Shown here in pieces: positions 1-11,040 of a stretch of DNA of 64,000 bases. The translations under genes and the position numbers were made by a program. The notes below the pieces were generated by a model. The model did not search any database, was not told the DNA's origin, and worked only from the letters and a program-made list of their open reading frames with translations. Numbering within the stretch: position 1 is the first letter of the stretch; each line of letters starts with the position of its first letter. The stretch lies in NCBI GenBank assembly GCA_902702965.1, contig CACRXP010000112.1, forward strand, positions 1,189,041 to 1,253,040. The letters run 5' to 3'. This DNA is from Spirometra erinaceieuropaei. Its lineage: Eukaryota; Platyhelminthes; Cestoda; Diphyllobothriidea; Diphyllobothriidae.

Positions 1-500
1 AACGCCTTTCAACCATTCCCCGAAAGGCCGAGGCAGTGAGAGGAGAGGAAAATCGATCAACCTGAGGCCGACCAACGTGACATGCCATTTGGGATTTCTG
101 GTCAACTAAGTGTATTTTACGCTTTAACAATGGAGAGCCGACCTAGCTCTTCGAAACGTTAGCATCTAAATAAACCCGTCCCGGTGAACCCATCATCTTC
201 AAATCATCAACCCGGATCTCTTAACTTTGCCAACCTAAACTTTCGTGTTCTGTTACTTACCCATTGGCGTTACTACCTTGACAGTGTCAGGAAATACAAC
301 CCACTCTTCCCACTTTTATCGTCTGGGGCCAAACTGGGTGTCTAGCTTTCTGTGCGGCTTCTTTTCCGACCATCATAATGTAGTTTTCCTGTCCAACTTG
401 CTATCCATATGTGACCGCCTATAGGGATGCTCCAGATGAGTACACGTCAAGGCCAAAGGGACGAGCACATTCCCCTTCCTACAATTGAATCGAAGAAGTG
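1..500 (-). repeat. Dispersed repeat, inverted copy of 15538-16016
   Basis: The sequence from base 1 to about 500 is the reverse complement of 15538-16016 with scattered mismatches. Shared landmarks include the cgatcaacctgaggccgacc stretch, the ggatgctccagat stretch and the aaggccaaagg stretch near its end. The repeat runs off the left edge. It includes a segment with the words cgaaacgttagc and taaataaaccc, which resemble the Penelope-type terminal repeats seen elsewhere in the window. Confidence 0.85.
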
Positions 501-639
501 GGTCTCTCTCACACTGCCTTAGTAGCAGATATTCGTTTGGCTTCGGAGATGCCTGCTCCAGCCGTTAGGACACTGCGCCGTGGCCGTTAATCCTGAGCGG
601 GGTCTTGTTGGGTCTCCCGGTTGAGTATACTCTCTTGTA

Positions 640-1531
640 CAATAGATGTGCTAACTCATGAAATGTTAACCAAAATTCAGAAATACGTTTTTGACTTGAA
701 AAGATCACCTAAGCCGGATTGTGACATTAATTAACGTTCAGCATAATCCCACTATGATTCAAGTACTTCAGGATGCTGACTTTTAAACGAACTTTCCGGC
801 CGCCCGCAAAGTCTACACTCTGTGAAAATGACTACTTATGTAGTATGGATTTTTCTCATTGATTTTCGATGGCCTTATAAATTCAGACATATTTCATAGA
901 AGACGTGCATAAAGATATTTATCCTTTTACTCCTTCGGTAGAAAATTACCTCTTCATCCAATTTTATACTTGAAATAGCGGTATAATTCGGTTTTAAAAA
1001 TAATTCCAATTTCCGAATAATTCCGAACCCGACCTGCCTTTACCCTTGCATTCAGGGTTTCCAAACTACAAGCTGTATATTTTCCGTGCACGGAAAATCA
1101 TACATTTTTATATGGTACTGAGAGAAGACTGTTTTGGGTTTCTAGAATTTACCCGTGGATTTGGGCCGTATTGTAAAATTTACAAGCAACATTAGACAGT
1201 GCAGAAACACAATGCTTTATGAACAGGCGTTTCACGGTTTAAAAAATCCCATAATTTTGAACATTTCTAAGACCCAATTATACCCTTCCTTCGAGTATGA
1301 AATTTAAAGAAGACGTAATTTTCTACCGAAGGAGTAATAAAATGAATATTTGTATGTATGATTCCAGTGGAATATATTTGAATTTATACGAGTACTGAAA
1401 ATCAATGCGAGAAATTCGTGCTGCATAAGTAGTTATTATTTACAGAGTGTAGGTTTTTCGGATGATTGGAAAGAATTTCGTTCAAAATTTGGTTAACATT
1501 TCATGGATTGGCACATCTACCGTAACAACGC
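640..1531. mobile_element. Foldback (long inverted repeat) element, diverged copy
   Basis: The left end starts agatgtgctaactcatgaaatg and the right end finishes with its complement (catttcatggattggcacat). Inner landmarks repeat in opposite orientation: the ctcattgattttcga stretch on the left against gaaaatcaatgcgag on the right, and gtagaaaattacctctt against aagacgtaattttctac. The central spacer holds a short palindrome, ttttccgtgcacggaaaa, near 1080. The right arm is shorter through deletion. No transposase is visible. Confidence 0.75.
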
Positions 1532-1559
1532 ATTTGTCCGCCCTGTGTAAGAGTACCCG

Positions 1560-2480
1560 TGGTTATGTTGTTTTAGAGTAACCGCTTGAGTGGGCACTCG
1601 TCCGTTCTTATGACGTGGCCGCTCCGTCGCAGGTGTGTCTACGTCATCATGGCATGGATACCTAGGATGCTGGTTTTTACAAGATCTCATTGGGATCCTT
1701 TCCTGTTATTTCACCCTTAGGCCTTCTTCGGAGGTAATTGAGGTGAAATGGTTATCTCCTCTTGCTTGGCCTTCATAAATAACCCAGTTTCCACTCCGTA
1801 CAAGAGCGTTGTCAGGTCAATGGCCTTGAGCATCCTCAGTTTTTCGTTGGGTACGAATCCACTATGATTCCACTCGGTGTCCAGTCAGCTGATGTCAACT
1901 TGCCCTTGCGGCCGACTGCGCGGTTACAGTTTGAGCCTCATCTCGGAGATGACAAAGCAGTTACCCGTCCAGCAGTCGGTACCACACATCCCCCTGGTCT
2001 CTAGCACGTCTCTTTGGCCACTCCTTCGAATTAGAACGCAGTCCAGCAACAATTCTGACGAATCTGTTCCCGCGGAGTGGCAGTTTCATGGTCGTGAGGC
2101 GGACATTGACGCCCTGTAACACAGGGGACAGCCGTCCCCCAACGTCGTTTCTGATGGCGAAGACGACTCCGATTTCTTGTCACTCTAGTATTGGGCGTCG
2201 ACTCCAGGAGAAAGTGCATCCGGCAACCCCCCGCTCCTCTTCCTCAGAGAAACGGGTCCCGCTGAGAGCTGCAATGTGCACTTAGTAGCGAGCCAGTTTG
2301 CGGGCGACCAGAGACGTCCCCCCTTCCGGATAGTTTACCACCGGACTGGCTAAAAGAGAACGAACGTTCCGGGCTGCCAGAGTGGCATTGCTGACTCGGG
2401 AAACCTGTGCGGGGGTATGGGGATGTGAGTTATTATTGTTGTTGTAATTTTTCAGTCGCATCTGCCACGCCCTCAATCTA
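1560..2480 (-). pseudogene. LINE relic: endonuclease domain joined to the end of reverse transcriptase
   Basis: Read on the minus strand, 2476-2282 encodes LAARNVRSLL and LVARKLARY, then AALSGTRFSEEE, GVVFAIRND and LTTMKLPLRGNRFV. This is the apurinic-type endonuclease start common to tapeworm RTE-like LINEs. The catalytic Glu of the usual SETR motif reads Gly here. Downstream (1850-1780) FVPNEKLRMLKAIDLTTLLYGVET is the conserved end of the RT region, so the central RT has been deleted. Frames are broken by stops and shifts. Clearly a dead copy. Confidence 0.75.
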
Positions 2481-2531
2481 CGGTTAGCTTGCCAATGGCG
2501 TGTTTTTCAGCAATTTTGGACGCCTTTTTTT

Positions 2532-2581
2532 AGCCCTACTGCCCCGCTAGGGGGTAAGCAGTGCTACCCCCAAGTAGGGCT
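2532..2581. repeat. Two-stem hairpin upstream of the LINE relic
   Basis: The outer arms agccctact and agtagggct pair perfectly (9 bp). Inside, gggggta (2550-2556) pairs with taccccc (2565-2571) round an eight-base loop. In the minus sense it lies just before the endonuclease frame, so it could be a structured 5' leader of the LINE. The role is inference. Confidence 0.6.
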
Positions 2582-3029
2582 GCTTATTCATTGCAGATGT
2601 CTGCCGAATTCTACCATATGTCACAACCATTGTTTAGTGAGAAAACGACTACAGTTAGCCTGGGCCACCTATGGGATTGCACATCGTACTCCCCAGAGGA
2701 CTTTTCGATTTATGGCGAGGAGGTAGGATAGGGATTAGTTGAAAGACTGCTGGGTGTGAAGGCACACACACGTCGGACACCCCTACCTGGTTCATTCCGC
2801 CGGCCAAGGACGGTTACCGGGGTGCGACCGCCGTGCATGATCCATGATGCTACCTACCACACTTACACGGTTGGCCCCAGAACTAGACATGCCATCTGCA
2901 CGTAGGTCGTGGCTCGCAGATGTACTACTCACGGTCGAAACAATCAAAAGTTCGTTCTATTTTAGACAGCCCGCAAGGAAACCGATGGGAACAAAGAAGG
3001 ACGGCGCCAGTAGCTCGAGGACTGACATG
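2582..3029. other. No recognisable feature
   Basis: Open frames of about 60 residues are present on both strands but none resembles a known protein, and no repeat partner was noticed within the window. Confidence 0.5.
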
Positions 3030-3640
3030 TTATAAAGTGAGAATTGCTGTTCTCGGCGAGGCCCACTTCGAAAAGTTTCCAATTATAAGATTTTATAGGA
3101 CGACGAAAAGTCCATTCATACAGCATCGTGGCAGTACATTTACTAACGCTGTCTGTGGGTCATATGACACGGTCCACATTGGTTGCAAGATCTCCTGGGC
3201 CTTTTTAATGGCGTAGAGAAATGCATGATTCTCCTCCCATGGAAAGTATACAGCGGGGAGTTTTGAAACCGTAGCCGCAGGTTGGGCTCTAAATTATTCT
3301 GAGATCGGAAAACTTTTTAAGGCCGGAAGATACTTTTTCTTAGAGCACAAAACTGGTGAAAGTGGTCTGTTACCAAATGAGTACAAGAAAGAACATTTTG
3401 ACGTGCGTCTTCTACGAGATATATTCGAATTGCAAACACATCTAGAATCAATGCATACTAAGTAAGAAGTCGTTTTTTACCTATTGTGGTCTTGTCTGCG
3501 GCTGAAAATAACTGCATTCAAAAACCGACATCCTGCCGAGTCTGAAATATCGTGGGATTGTGGCTCACGATAATCATTATCATTATCACAATCCTAGTCG
3601 AAAACTCATTTCAGAATTTCGGTTGACATTTCATGAGATC
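3030..3640. mobile_element. Foldback element, degraded copy
   Basis: It retains the central section (aaaagtttccaattataagattttata..., cgtagagaaatgcatg, ttttgaaacc) in the order seen at 53.0-53.3 kb, then a decayed right arm ending at gaatttcggttgacatttcatgag. The left arm is missing or unrecognisable. Confidence 0.55.
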
Positions 3641-5094
3641 AGTGACTGACTTCCTACCACCATAGTCGTGTCTGCACTGTTAAGCCCAGCTGGCGTCGCC
3701 TATGACACATCCGCGCGTATGGTGATTGTCGGCAGTTATGTGTGACAGGATATACTGGTCAGTGTGGGATTGTGCAATTTTCATCCAGCCGCATTAAAGA
3801 ACCTGGCGTGACCGTACAACTACAACGTGGGTTCCCACCCACGACACCGCACAGAAATGACGTTTCATTCATCTAGTCTGTCATCTTAGCCCTTATCATT
3901 TTGTGGCACTCGTTTGCGGTGGCAGCTAACGCGCGCACATACATATATAGATAAGCTTTATTTCGCCCTGGTGTGTTTGTGAGTCATTCTTGTGGCTGAC
4001 TACAGTTTTTCTGCTGCCCTTAGTAAATACGTGATTTCTCAGGATTTCTATCACAGCAAGTTTTAACGAGAACCCAATGGGGCAGTCGCGAAAAAGATTC
4101 CCCTGGATACGAATGGAGCATGCCAAAAATTGATGAGAAGGTGTCGAGGCAAATGAACTTTGAGAAGGCTTCATAGTGTCCTTCTTCTGACGATATGCCA
4201 TGCTCGAATGTCTTCAAATACCAATGCAGGAGATCGACCAGAATGTCGCCGCAGTCACCTCCATGTTGTTGTTTACATTAGTTATGTCTGACATGTCCAC
4301 AGACTCGCGAGTACCATTTGAGGGCATCTCACCCTCCGCAATCAGTGTCTACGTGTTGCGGCTTGTACGTCCTCATTGGAATAAAAACTTAAGAGGGGAG
4401 AGCAGTAGCAAGACATAGACTTCTATTGACAGAGGGGATGTCGTTGGTAGTCTGACTATTGGCAGTCTGCCACCTTATTGAAAGACGAAAACGGGAAGAT
4501 GACCCACTTCAAGTATGATTATGAACGTACTACGGTAACAGCAAGTCATCTGAGATGTGAGATGGGCGTTCTGAGGATGGAATAATGCCGGTGGACAGCA
4601 TTTCGTCCATATTCGCTGCTCCTTTTTCAACAGTCGTTTATAATGATCCTGTTTGAGCGTCTGCGAAACAAGCTAAGAAGTTCGGCGCGTGCTATGCGTG
4701 CGAATGGCGAAAGGTTTATTCACCTACGGTTCTAACCCTCACGCGAACCCATTAGTAGAGGCAGTCGTAGGTAAGGGTGGTGGACCCCCAAGGGATGCAG
4801 TATTCATAGGATGCATTTGTCATTGGACCGTGTACCTACCATAATTATTAGTTTCCGCATTCATCGCCGGTGATTTTACTTGCTGCAATGATTTCCTACT
4901 CGTCCACATAGAGGTCAGTGGATGCCGCAATCTCCTCACAGGTTTTGATTAATAGCGTGGTAATGAATCAGCAATGTGGCTGGGTGATACTGTCACTGGA
5001 ATCGGTGTTCGTCCACGTTCTCCCTATGTGGCCGATTACTGCTTAGGCAGAGTATGTCGGAGGGAAGTAGTTGTGCCTGTAAACGGACTGCGGC
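3641..5094. other. Unassigned sequence
   Basis: I see no protein, RNA or repeat I can name. Short open frames on both strands look like chance. Confidence 0.5.
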
Positions 5095-5895
5095 CCGACA
5101 GTTCGACCGCCGTTGCTGACCATGTCCACCGTGTGCTCCACAGTAAGGTGCAGTAGGCACGATGACCTGCGAGTGTAGACCTGCGCTGCATCCACCGCAG
5201 TCTCTCCTCCCGCATCTAGGCCCTGTGTCAAGACAGAGTCAAGAAGACCGGGGCCGCGTGGGGCGCGGGTGACTGGCGCGGCCGGAGCTGCACCTAGGCG
5301 TACCACTACACCCGCTGGTCCACAACGGACACTGACGAGGATTTTATACCATAACATCGCGCAACATCAACCACATTCACTTCTCTTCCCCTACCTGGGC
5401 CCGGTGTCAAGACAGAGTCAAGAAGACCGGAGGCGTGGGGGGGGGACGCAGGTGGGCGCCACGGTCGAGCCCGTACCTTGACGCTCCACTCTACACCGTC
5501 TGGTCCACACAGCAAGTGACCAAGATTTTAACCAACAACAACAAAAGTGGCTGGCGCCGTCGAAGCCGCACCTAGGCGTGCCGCCACACCTGGCTCGTAT
5601 TCTACGGAGTGGGGGTGCGTTAAAGGCCACATTAGGAAGGAACCGTTGCAGCCTGACTCTTAAACCACCAGTCGGCCTCTACACACAAACACACACACAC
5701 TGGGCCGACTGCGAGGTCCAATTTATCCAGTTAGATGGCAACCTTCCAAGTCACGGCTTTTAGCGCAGCGTGATAGCTTCAAGCGTGTCAGATTGTTTAT
5801 AGTGAGGAAGGTGCACTGAGCCGTCGACTTCACCCTCCCTTCCCCTTCCCGGGCCCAGCCACTGTCCAAGCCGGTCAGTTGACAGGTGCGGAAAA
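5095..5895 (+). repeat. R1 repeat, longest plus-strand copy
   Basis: R1 is an unclassified GC-rich dispersed repeat. Shared words in order: cgatgtccaccgtgtg, gacttgcgctgcatc, accgcactctctcctccc, ggcccggtgtcaagacagag, accggaggcg, cacctaggcgtgcc, aaaggccacattgagaagga, cactgggccgactgcgag, ccaaccttccaa, gcgtgatagcttcaagcg and cagattgtttatagtgag. This copy has an internal duplication: the segment around gtgtcaagacagagtc occurs at 5225 and 5407. No tRNA or coding signature was found. Other copies are listed separately. Confidence 0.7.
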
Positions 5896-5924
5896 CGGGT
5901 GCGGTGGCTAACATATTTAATGAC

Positions 5925-7350
5925 CCTGGCTACTTAAGTAGTATGCATTTTTGATGCTCTTGAAAATTCCAGTATACTTTAACCCTCATAAATCCTATTT
6001 TGCGTACTCATTTGGTATCAGATCATATCTTTAAACTTCAGACTTGAAGAAAGGGTGCCTTTTGGTTTTAAAAAGGTCTTTCTTTTCTCGAATAACTTTG
6101 AACTTGATCTACCGTTGTATTTTTGTTTAGGGTTTTCGGTCTCCAAGCTGTGTACTTTCTATGCGAAAAAAGCGTAAATTCCTTTATGCCATTTAAAAAT
6201 ACCATATTGAACTCATAAAATGCTGCCATAGATGTGGACTATGTTGTCAACTTAATGAGGCACATTACAAAACAGATACATACGATGCTATTTGAATGGA
6301 CATTACACCCTCTCAGAGGCTTGGAAACGCGGTCCTGCTGGGAAATGGGGAAGTCTTGGCGCGTCCAAAATGGGCGCCGTGGTGAAAGCGGCTTTACGGG
6401 TGGGTCTTCGGGAAAACAGTAAGGAAAGTGCGAAAACTAAATGGAAAGAGTCAGGTATTATAGGTAAATATGTTAGCTTGTTCTGGTGGATATGAAATCT
6501 CAGCGTAAGCGCCGCGCACTACAAAATTCCGCTGCAGGTGACCAGTAAAACCAATTCCAGGAAGCGCAAGGGCAATTTACCCGTCAAGGTCATTGACACT
6601 GAACCGCCCAAGAATGCGACCAATCAGACGTAAGCCGCAAATGAAAGTTGTAAGGAGTGGGTGCCGAATGACTCCCTAAGCATAAACACTAACATTAAAC
6701 CCTAAACCCGAATTCTGACCCCAAACCTTAGACCCTAGCTGCAAAACAGGAACCCTAACGTAATCGTAAATCAGTCCAAGCAGTCCGCGATACGCCTCAA
6801 ATTGAAAGTTTCCGCAAGTGGTAATACGTCTGCTGAAATCGGTAATAGTACGAAAGTGACAATTTGCTGACCAAGCAGGACAGCGTTTCCACGCCTCATC
6901 GAAACTTTCCAAAGGCGAAAGACATCCCTCTTTCGAGAAGAAAGTCTGAAGAAGACGTGATTTTCTATCAAACATGCATAAGAAGGAATACTTTCGCTCA
7001 TGTTTTATGCACAATAATCTATACGGTGGATATGCTAACTCATGAAATGTTAACCGAAACTCTGAAATGCGTTTTTGTTTCAAAAATGTTATTTAAGTAG
7101 GGTTGTAAAATTTATCATCCAGTAGCATGATTCTATAATAGTTCAGTTACATCGAACTGCTGGCTTTTGAACGAACTTTATTTCCGGCCGCATGCGAAAA
7201 TCAGATTCTGCAAAAAAGTGACTACATAAGCAGCATGAACTTTTCTTATTGATTTTCGACGTCCTCAAGAATTCAATTACATTTCATAGAAAACATGCAC
7301 AAAACTATTCATTCTTTTACTTATTTGGTAGAAAAGTATGTCTTCGCCAA
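5925..7350 (-). mobile_element. Large foldback-related unit with telomere-like module, truncated
   Basis: This is the reverse complement of about 58050-59475. It runs from ggctacttaagtagtatgca through a section with ccctaaaccc-like words to an arm that starts gatatgctaactcatgaaatg near 7030 and is cut at about 7350. Because both copies share the junction between foldback arm and telomere-like section, that arrangement belongs to the element and is not a chance insertion. No coding capacity is recognised. Confidence 0.75.
6690..6760 (-). repeat. Degenerate telomere-like tract inside the repeat unit
   Basis: It reads cattaaaccctaaacccg followed by ccccaaacctta, gaccctagc and gaaccctaacg, i.e. 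variants of CCCTAA. The homologous tract at 58,640-58,725 carries the complement (gttagggtt, cctagggttt, ctagggttg). The copies are not tandem-perfect, so this is not a chromosome end. Confidence 0.6.
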
Positions 7351-7706
7351 ATGCACGACCTGCCCCCCAAACACAAGTGCCAGGATTGTACACAACGGGA
7401 GTTGGCCGGCCTACATCGTAAATTCAAGAGAGTCCCGTAGGTCACGTTAATAAGGGGCTGTTCCCGCCCGGCTCTCAGCTCATCAGTCCGTCATTCCGCA
7501 CAAACACACACAATTGGGTGGACTGTGTGCCACAGCGCTTGACGCGACGTAATAGCCTTAGACTCGAATCACGCATGCAGCAAAGGAGCCACATTGGAGA
7601 CAGAGCCGAGACGCACACTTCCCACTTGTGTGGGAGGTGGGAATTGGATGCTTGTGGTGGATGATGATGTTGCGAGATCTAGGCGGAGGTAGATGTGATG
7701 GTGTAG
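7351..7706. other. Unassigned, possible R1 remnant
   Basis: cacaaacacacacaattggg and gacgcgacgtaatagcctt recall the 3' part of R1, but divergence is high. Nothing else is recognised. Confidence 0.3.
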
Positions 7707-9290
7707 TTTAGCCGGCGGTTGTCTGCCGCGGGTTTTTATGAATGCGCATGTGGCCTAATAGGCCCATGTGGTGGGTGAATATGCGGGTACAGTGAAGGCA
7801 GCTGAGGTGGATGCGTCTGGTGTACGTTGGTGCGCCAGACACTAGTTCTTCAGTCTCTGTACGATGGATTCGCAAGTGACTGGCCTGGACGATGTGTGAG
7901 GGGAATGTACGGGGACAGCGGGGGCAGGAAAAGTTGGCGGTGTCAATGTCGGTTTCCGTGATGGTAGAGCTGCTGGTGGTGAGCGCGCCCGGCGACGGGG
8001 TATAGTTTGGACTAGGCATGATGGGTGTGCAAGGTGTGCTAGGTACGTCGATACTGCGGTGAAATCGACCGTCGTGAATACGCGTGCGACCGAATAGGCC
8101 CATGCGGTGAGTGAGTTTCCAGTGGCAGTGTGTACAGTGGAGGCGGAAGCGACAGGCGTAGGTTGACGCTCACGCACTAGTTTGCCAGTGTCTGTGCGAT
8201 AGACTTGCAAGTGACCTGCCTGTCCTATCGGTGAGATGAAGTTACGATCGCAACGGGGACAGGCATGGACTGAGTCCTCATCGCTGGTGTTGGCAGTGGT
8301 GAGGTTGATGTCTGTCGGTGTGTCGGGATTTTGTTTGTGGTGGTGGGTACAGAAGCCGTCACAGCGGATGTTGGGACGATGGAGGAGGATGTTGTTGGGG
8401 GTTAAGGAGTGCGGTCAGTGTTCATTGTCGGCGTGGGGGGCGATTCAGAAGTGGACGGGGGGATATGAGGTGGCGTCGTCCGGGTGTTGCAGCTGTTCCA
8501 CAGGTGTCCATTGAGACTGATTGGTGACCAGAACGTCCGTTGACACCGTGGGCAGGTTGCAGGCAGTTAGACATTCGCGTTGCGAGATGGGAACAGTTGA
8601 GATTTGCGAGCTTCGCGATTAGCTTTGTGGCGGTGATCCAGTTGACTTCGTAGATTGCTGCGCCTGTCTTCACTGCTCTACGCCAGGTCGGTCGGTTCCG
8701 GCCGAGGTCTCCCCATTTGGCCGGGTTGATTTGTCGGGTTCTCAGGGGACTGCGTAGGGTGTCCTTGTAGCGTCGGACTTGGCCTCCTTGTCAGCAGGAA
8801 CCCGTGGCGACATCTCCAGTTGGGTAACCGCTCGTCATCCATTTGCTCAAGGTGGCCGCTCCAGCGCAATTGCAGTTGTCTCAGCATGGCGTAGATGCTG
8901 ATAATTCCCATCCGTGTCCGGAATGCGGTCCTGCCACCTCTGCTTCAATATCCGTCGAAGACAGCTGAGATGGAAGTGGCTGAGCCTTCGCGCCTGCTTC
9001 TTATACGCGTCTAGGTCTCTGCTTCATACAGCGGCGTCGGCAGAATGGCTGCTTTGAACATCTTCAGTCTGGAGCTGGTGTGGAGACAATGGCATTTCCA
9101 GACGGTGTTTTGCAGACGGCCAAAGACCTGGCTGGCTTTGGAAATCCGGCGGGCCAATTCATGGTCGATTTTGGTGTTGCGAGAGTGGGTGCTGCCCAGA
9201 GGAGTCATGACGCAGGTTGCTTGCGGCTGGCGTGCTTGTCAACTTTTGTGAGAACCTTGATCTCGTCGAATTGGAAGGTATGACTAACTT
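7707..9290 (-). pseudogene. 3' end of an RTE-type LINE with C2H2 zinc-finger tail
   Basis: Minus-strand order: 9208-9011 holds STHSRNTKIDHELARRISKA, FGRLQNTVWKCH and [18 protein letters not shown] (end of reverse transcriptase). 8911-8678 holds [27 protein letters not shown] and later NPTNQPGQMGRPRPEPT. 8673-8640 holds VKTGAAIYEVN. 8210-7708 holds a series of zinc fingers, e.g. FSCPRCPRTF...HLRIHRTET and LSCLHCTRIF...GHMRIH. This combination is one I recall from many tapeworm LINE proteins. Frameshifts separate the blocks and the 5' part is absent. The finger tail would be expected to bind nucleic acid; here it is inert. Confidence 0.85.
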
Positions 9291-10919
9291 CCGTCAAGTG
9301 AGCCGCGACCTGAGAACTGGCGTCATTTCTCCCCCTCCTACTCCTCCTCCTCCTCACTGTGCTTACCCCCTTCGGTCATGCGAGTCAGAAGTTATCTCCT
9401 AATTTCTCCGAAGTGGTAGCTTCGTCCGTAACTGCACCAGATCTGGCAAACGACCACTGATGGTCCCTGCCGAAGTAGTGGATTTTTCGGTCCCGTTACT
9501 TGGTGTCAGATAGAATTTGCTGACCTGTATACAACTCTAACGCCAAGTAATATGAGTGTGTAGCTGAAAGCAAAGGGCGACGCTACCAAAATCTGGAGTC
9601 TCTCGTCCTGTTTATCTATTAACCTGTTGAAGTCCGTAAAACACATTACATTACGGGTGAGAAGTATAGAACAACCCAGTTATGGACGGCTGGTTCTCAA
9701 TGAACCCCTGATCAATGATGCTTTGCAAAGTGGTCGTCATTCGGAAAGTTGATCAGTCCCGAAACAACCTGAATCCAGCGACCCTGTTGAGTCCGCTGTG
9801 TGCATTTCTTCTGGAACGTGGTGAGGGACACATACCGCGATGACTTTTTGACCTGCAAAACTAACGATCCTCGCACCCCTCAGCTGATCCTTACTATGTT
9901 CACATTGCGTGTGAACCACCCGCCGATTCCTTTGGCCAGACGTTTCTTTTGGTCGAGGTAAGGGGCCGACATTTCTAGAATCTCAGACTCGTTGGAATTC
10001 AAGGAGGATTTTACGTCTACGTTTCAGGAAAGCATAACACATAGGCTTTGCCAGTATGACAGTGGGTATTGGCTTCCTTGCAGACATGCATATTTACCAA
10101 AGATCACTTCCGTCGGGGAAGTTTCATAGGCGAACTAAGTATCACAACGTACTATGTGAATGCAAGTCTGTAAACGTGGACTACTTGAAGAAAGAAGAAG
10201 AAGAAGAGTGAAGAAAGGGAGGCAGAGGGGACAAAGAGGTAAGGGAAAATGCACAGGGGGTGACAAAATGAGGAGTGGAAGTATGTAAGTGTGCTTTACT
10301 TATCCCACAGTCAGATCTCAATAAAGTGGGAAATAAAGTAAGGAGGCAAAGATAAAAAGAAATTGTGGGGGAGAGAAGAGAAGGCATGTTAATTTGAAAG
10401 TTGGTGCGCTGGAATGCTCGCCATTCATTCCGAGTCACTGTATCTCAATTAGACCGATTTACTCCAAGTTAACGATTCATTTCCGATGAGATTAAAAAGC
10501 TGCAAAGTCCTCACTAACTCCAACTGGTGCTTATAGAAGCTAACAAGAGCAGCCTTAAGGAGTGGCCCATGGACATTTACTATCCAAAGCAGTGTACGTA
10601 GCAAATTACAAAGTTGCGTAGGATCAGTCTAATTTCATCACTTTTTTTCTCTGTCGCCTTCATTGAAAAGTCTAGATGTCCCGTGTGATTTGCCTTTTAT
10701 CATCCTCTGAGGCGCTAGGCGGAGAGCAAATAGTGCACAGAATATAAGTTTACTGTTTTATCAGTCGTCTCTGGCAGGCCTCAACCGGAGTATTTCCGTC
10801 TTTATTAATGAAAGTGAGAAGAAAAGATACTCTAACAATGGGACTGATGAGAAGTTTTACCGTCTGAAATGTGCTTTAGGGGCAGAAAGAGCAGTAGGGC
10901 GATGGAAAGTTACCAGAGG
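9291..10919. other. Unassigned sequence
   Basis: There is no recognised gene or repeat. A purine-rich stretch (gaagaaagaagaagaagaag and following) lies at about 10187-10260. The minus-strand frames over it are low-complexity Phe/Leu/Ser shadows. Confidence 0.5.
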
Positions 10920-11040
10920 AGGAGAAGACAGCGGCGGGTGAGGAGGAGGAGGAGGGGGAGGCGGAGGGGGAGGGAGAGNNNNNNNNNNNNNNNNNNNNNN
11001 NNNNNNNNNNNNNNNNNNNGAGGAGGAGTAAAGGAGCAGC
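10920..11040. repeat. Purine-only tract around an assembly gap
   Basis: Nearly pure GGA/GAG repeats flank a 41-base run of N (10979-11019). The gap probably reflects a collapsed or unsequenced longer purine repeat. Confidence 0.8.

Noticed and set aside
7842..8210. Separate gene suggested by a second minus-strand frame over the zinc-finger region
   Set aside because: It is the same LINE zinc-finger tail continued in a shifted frame, not an independent gene.
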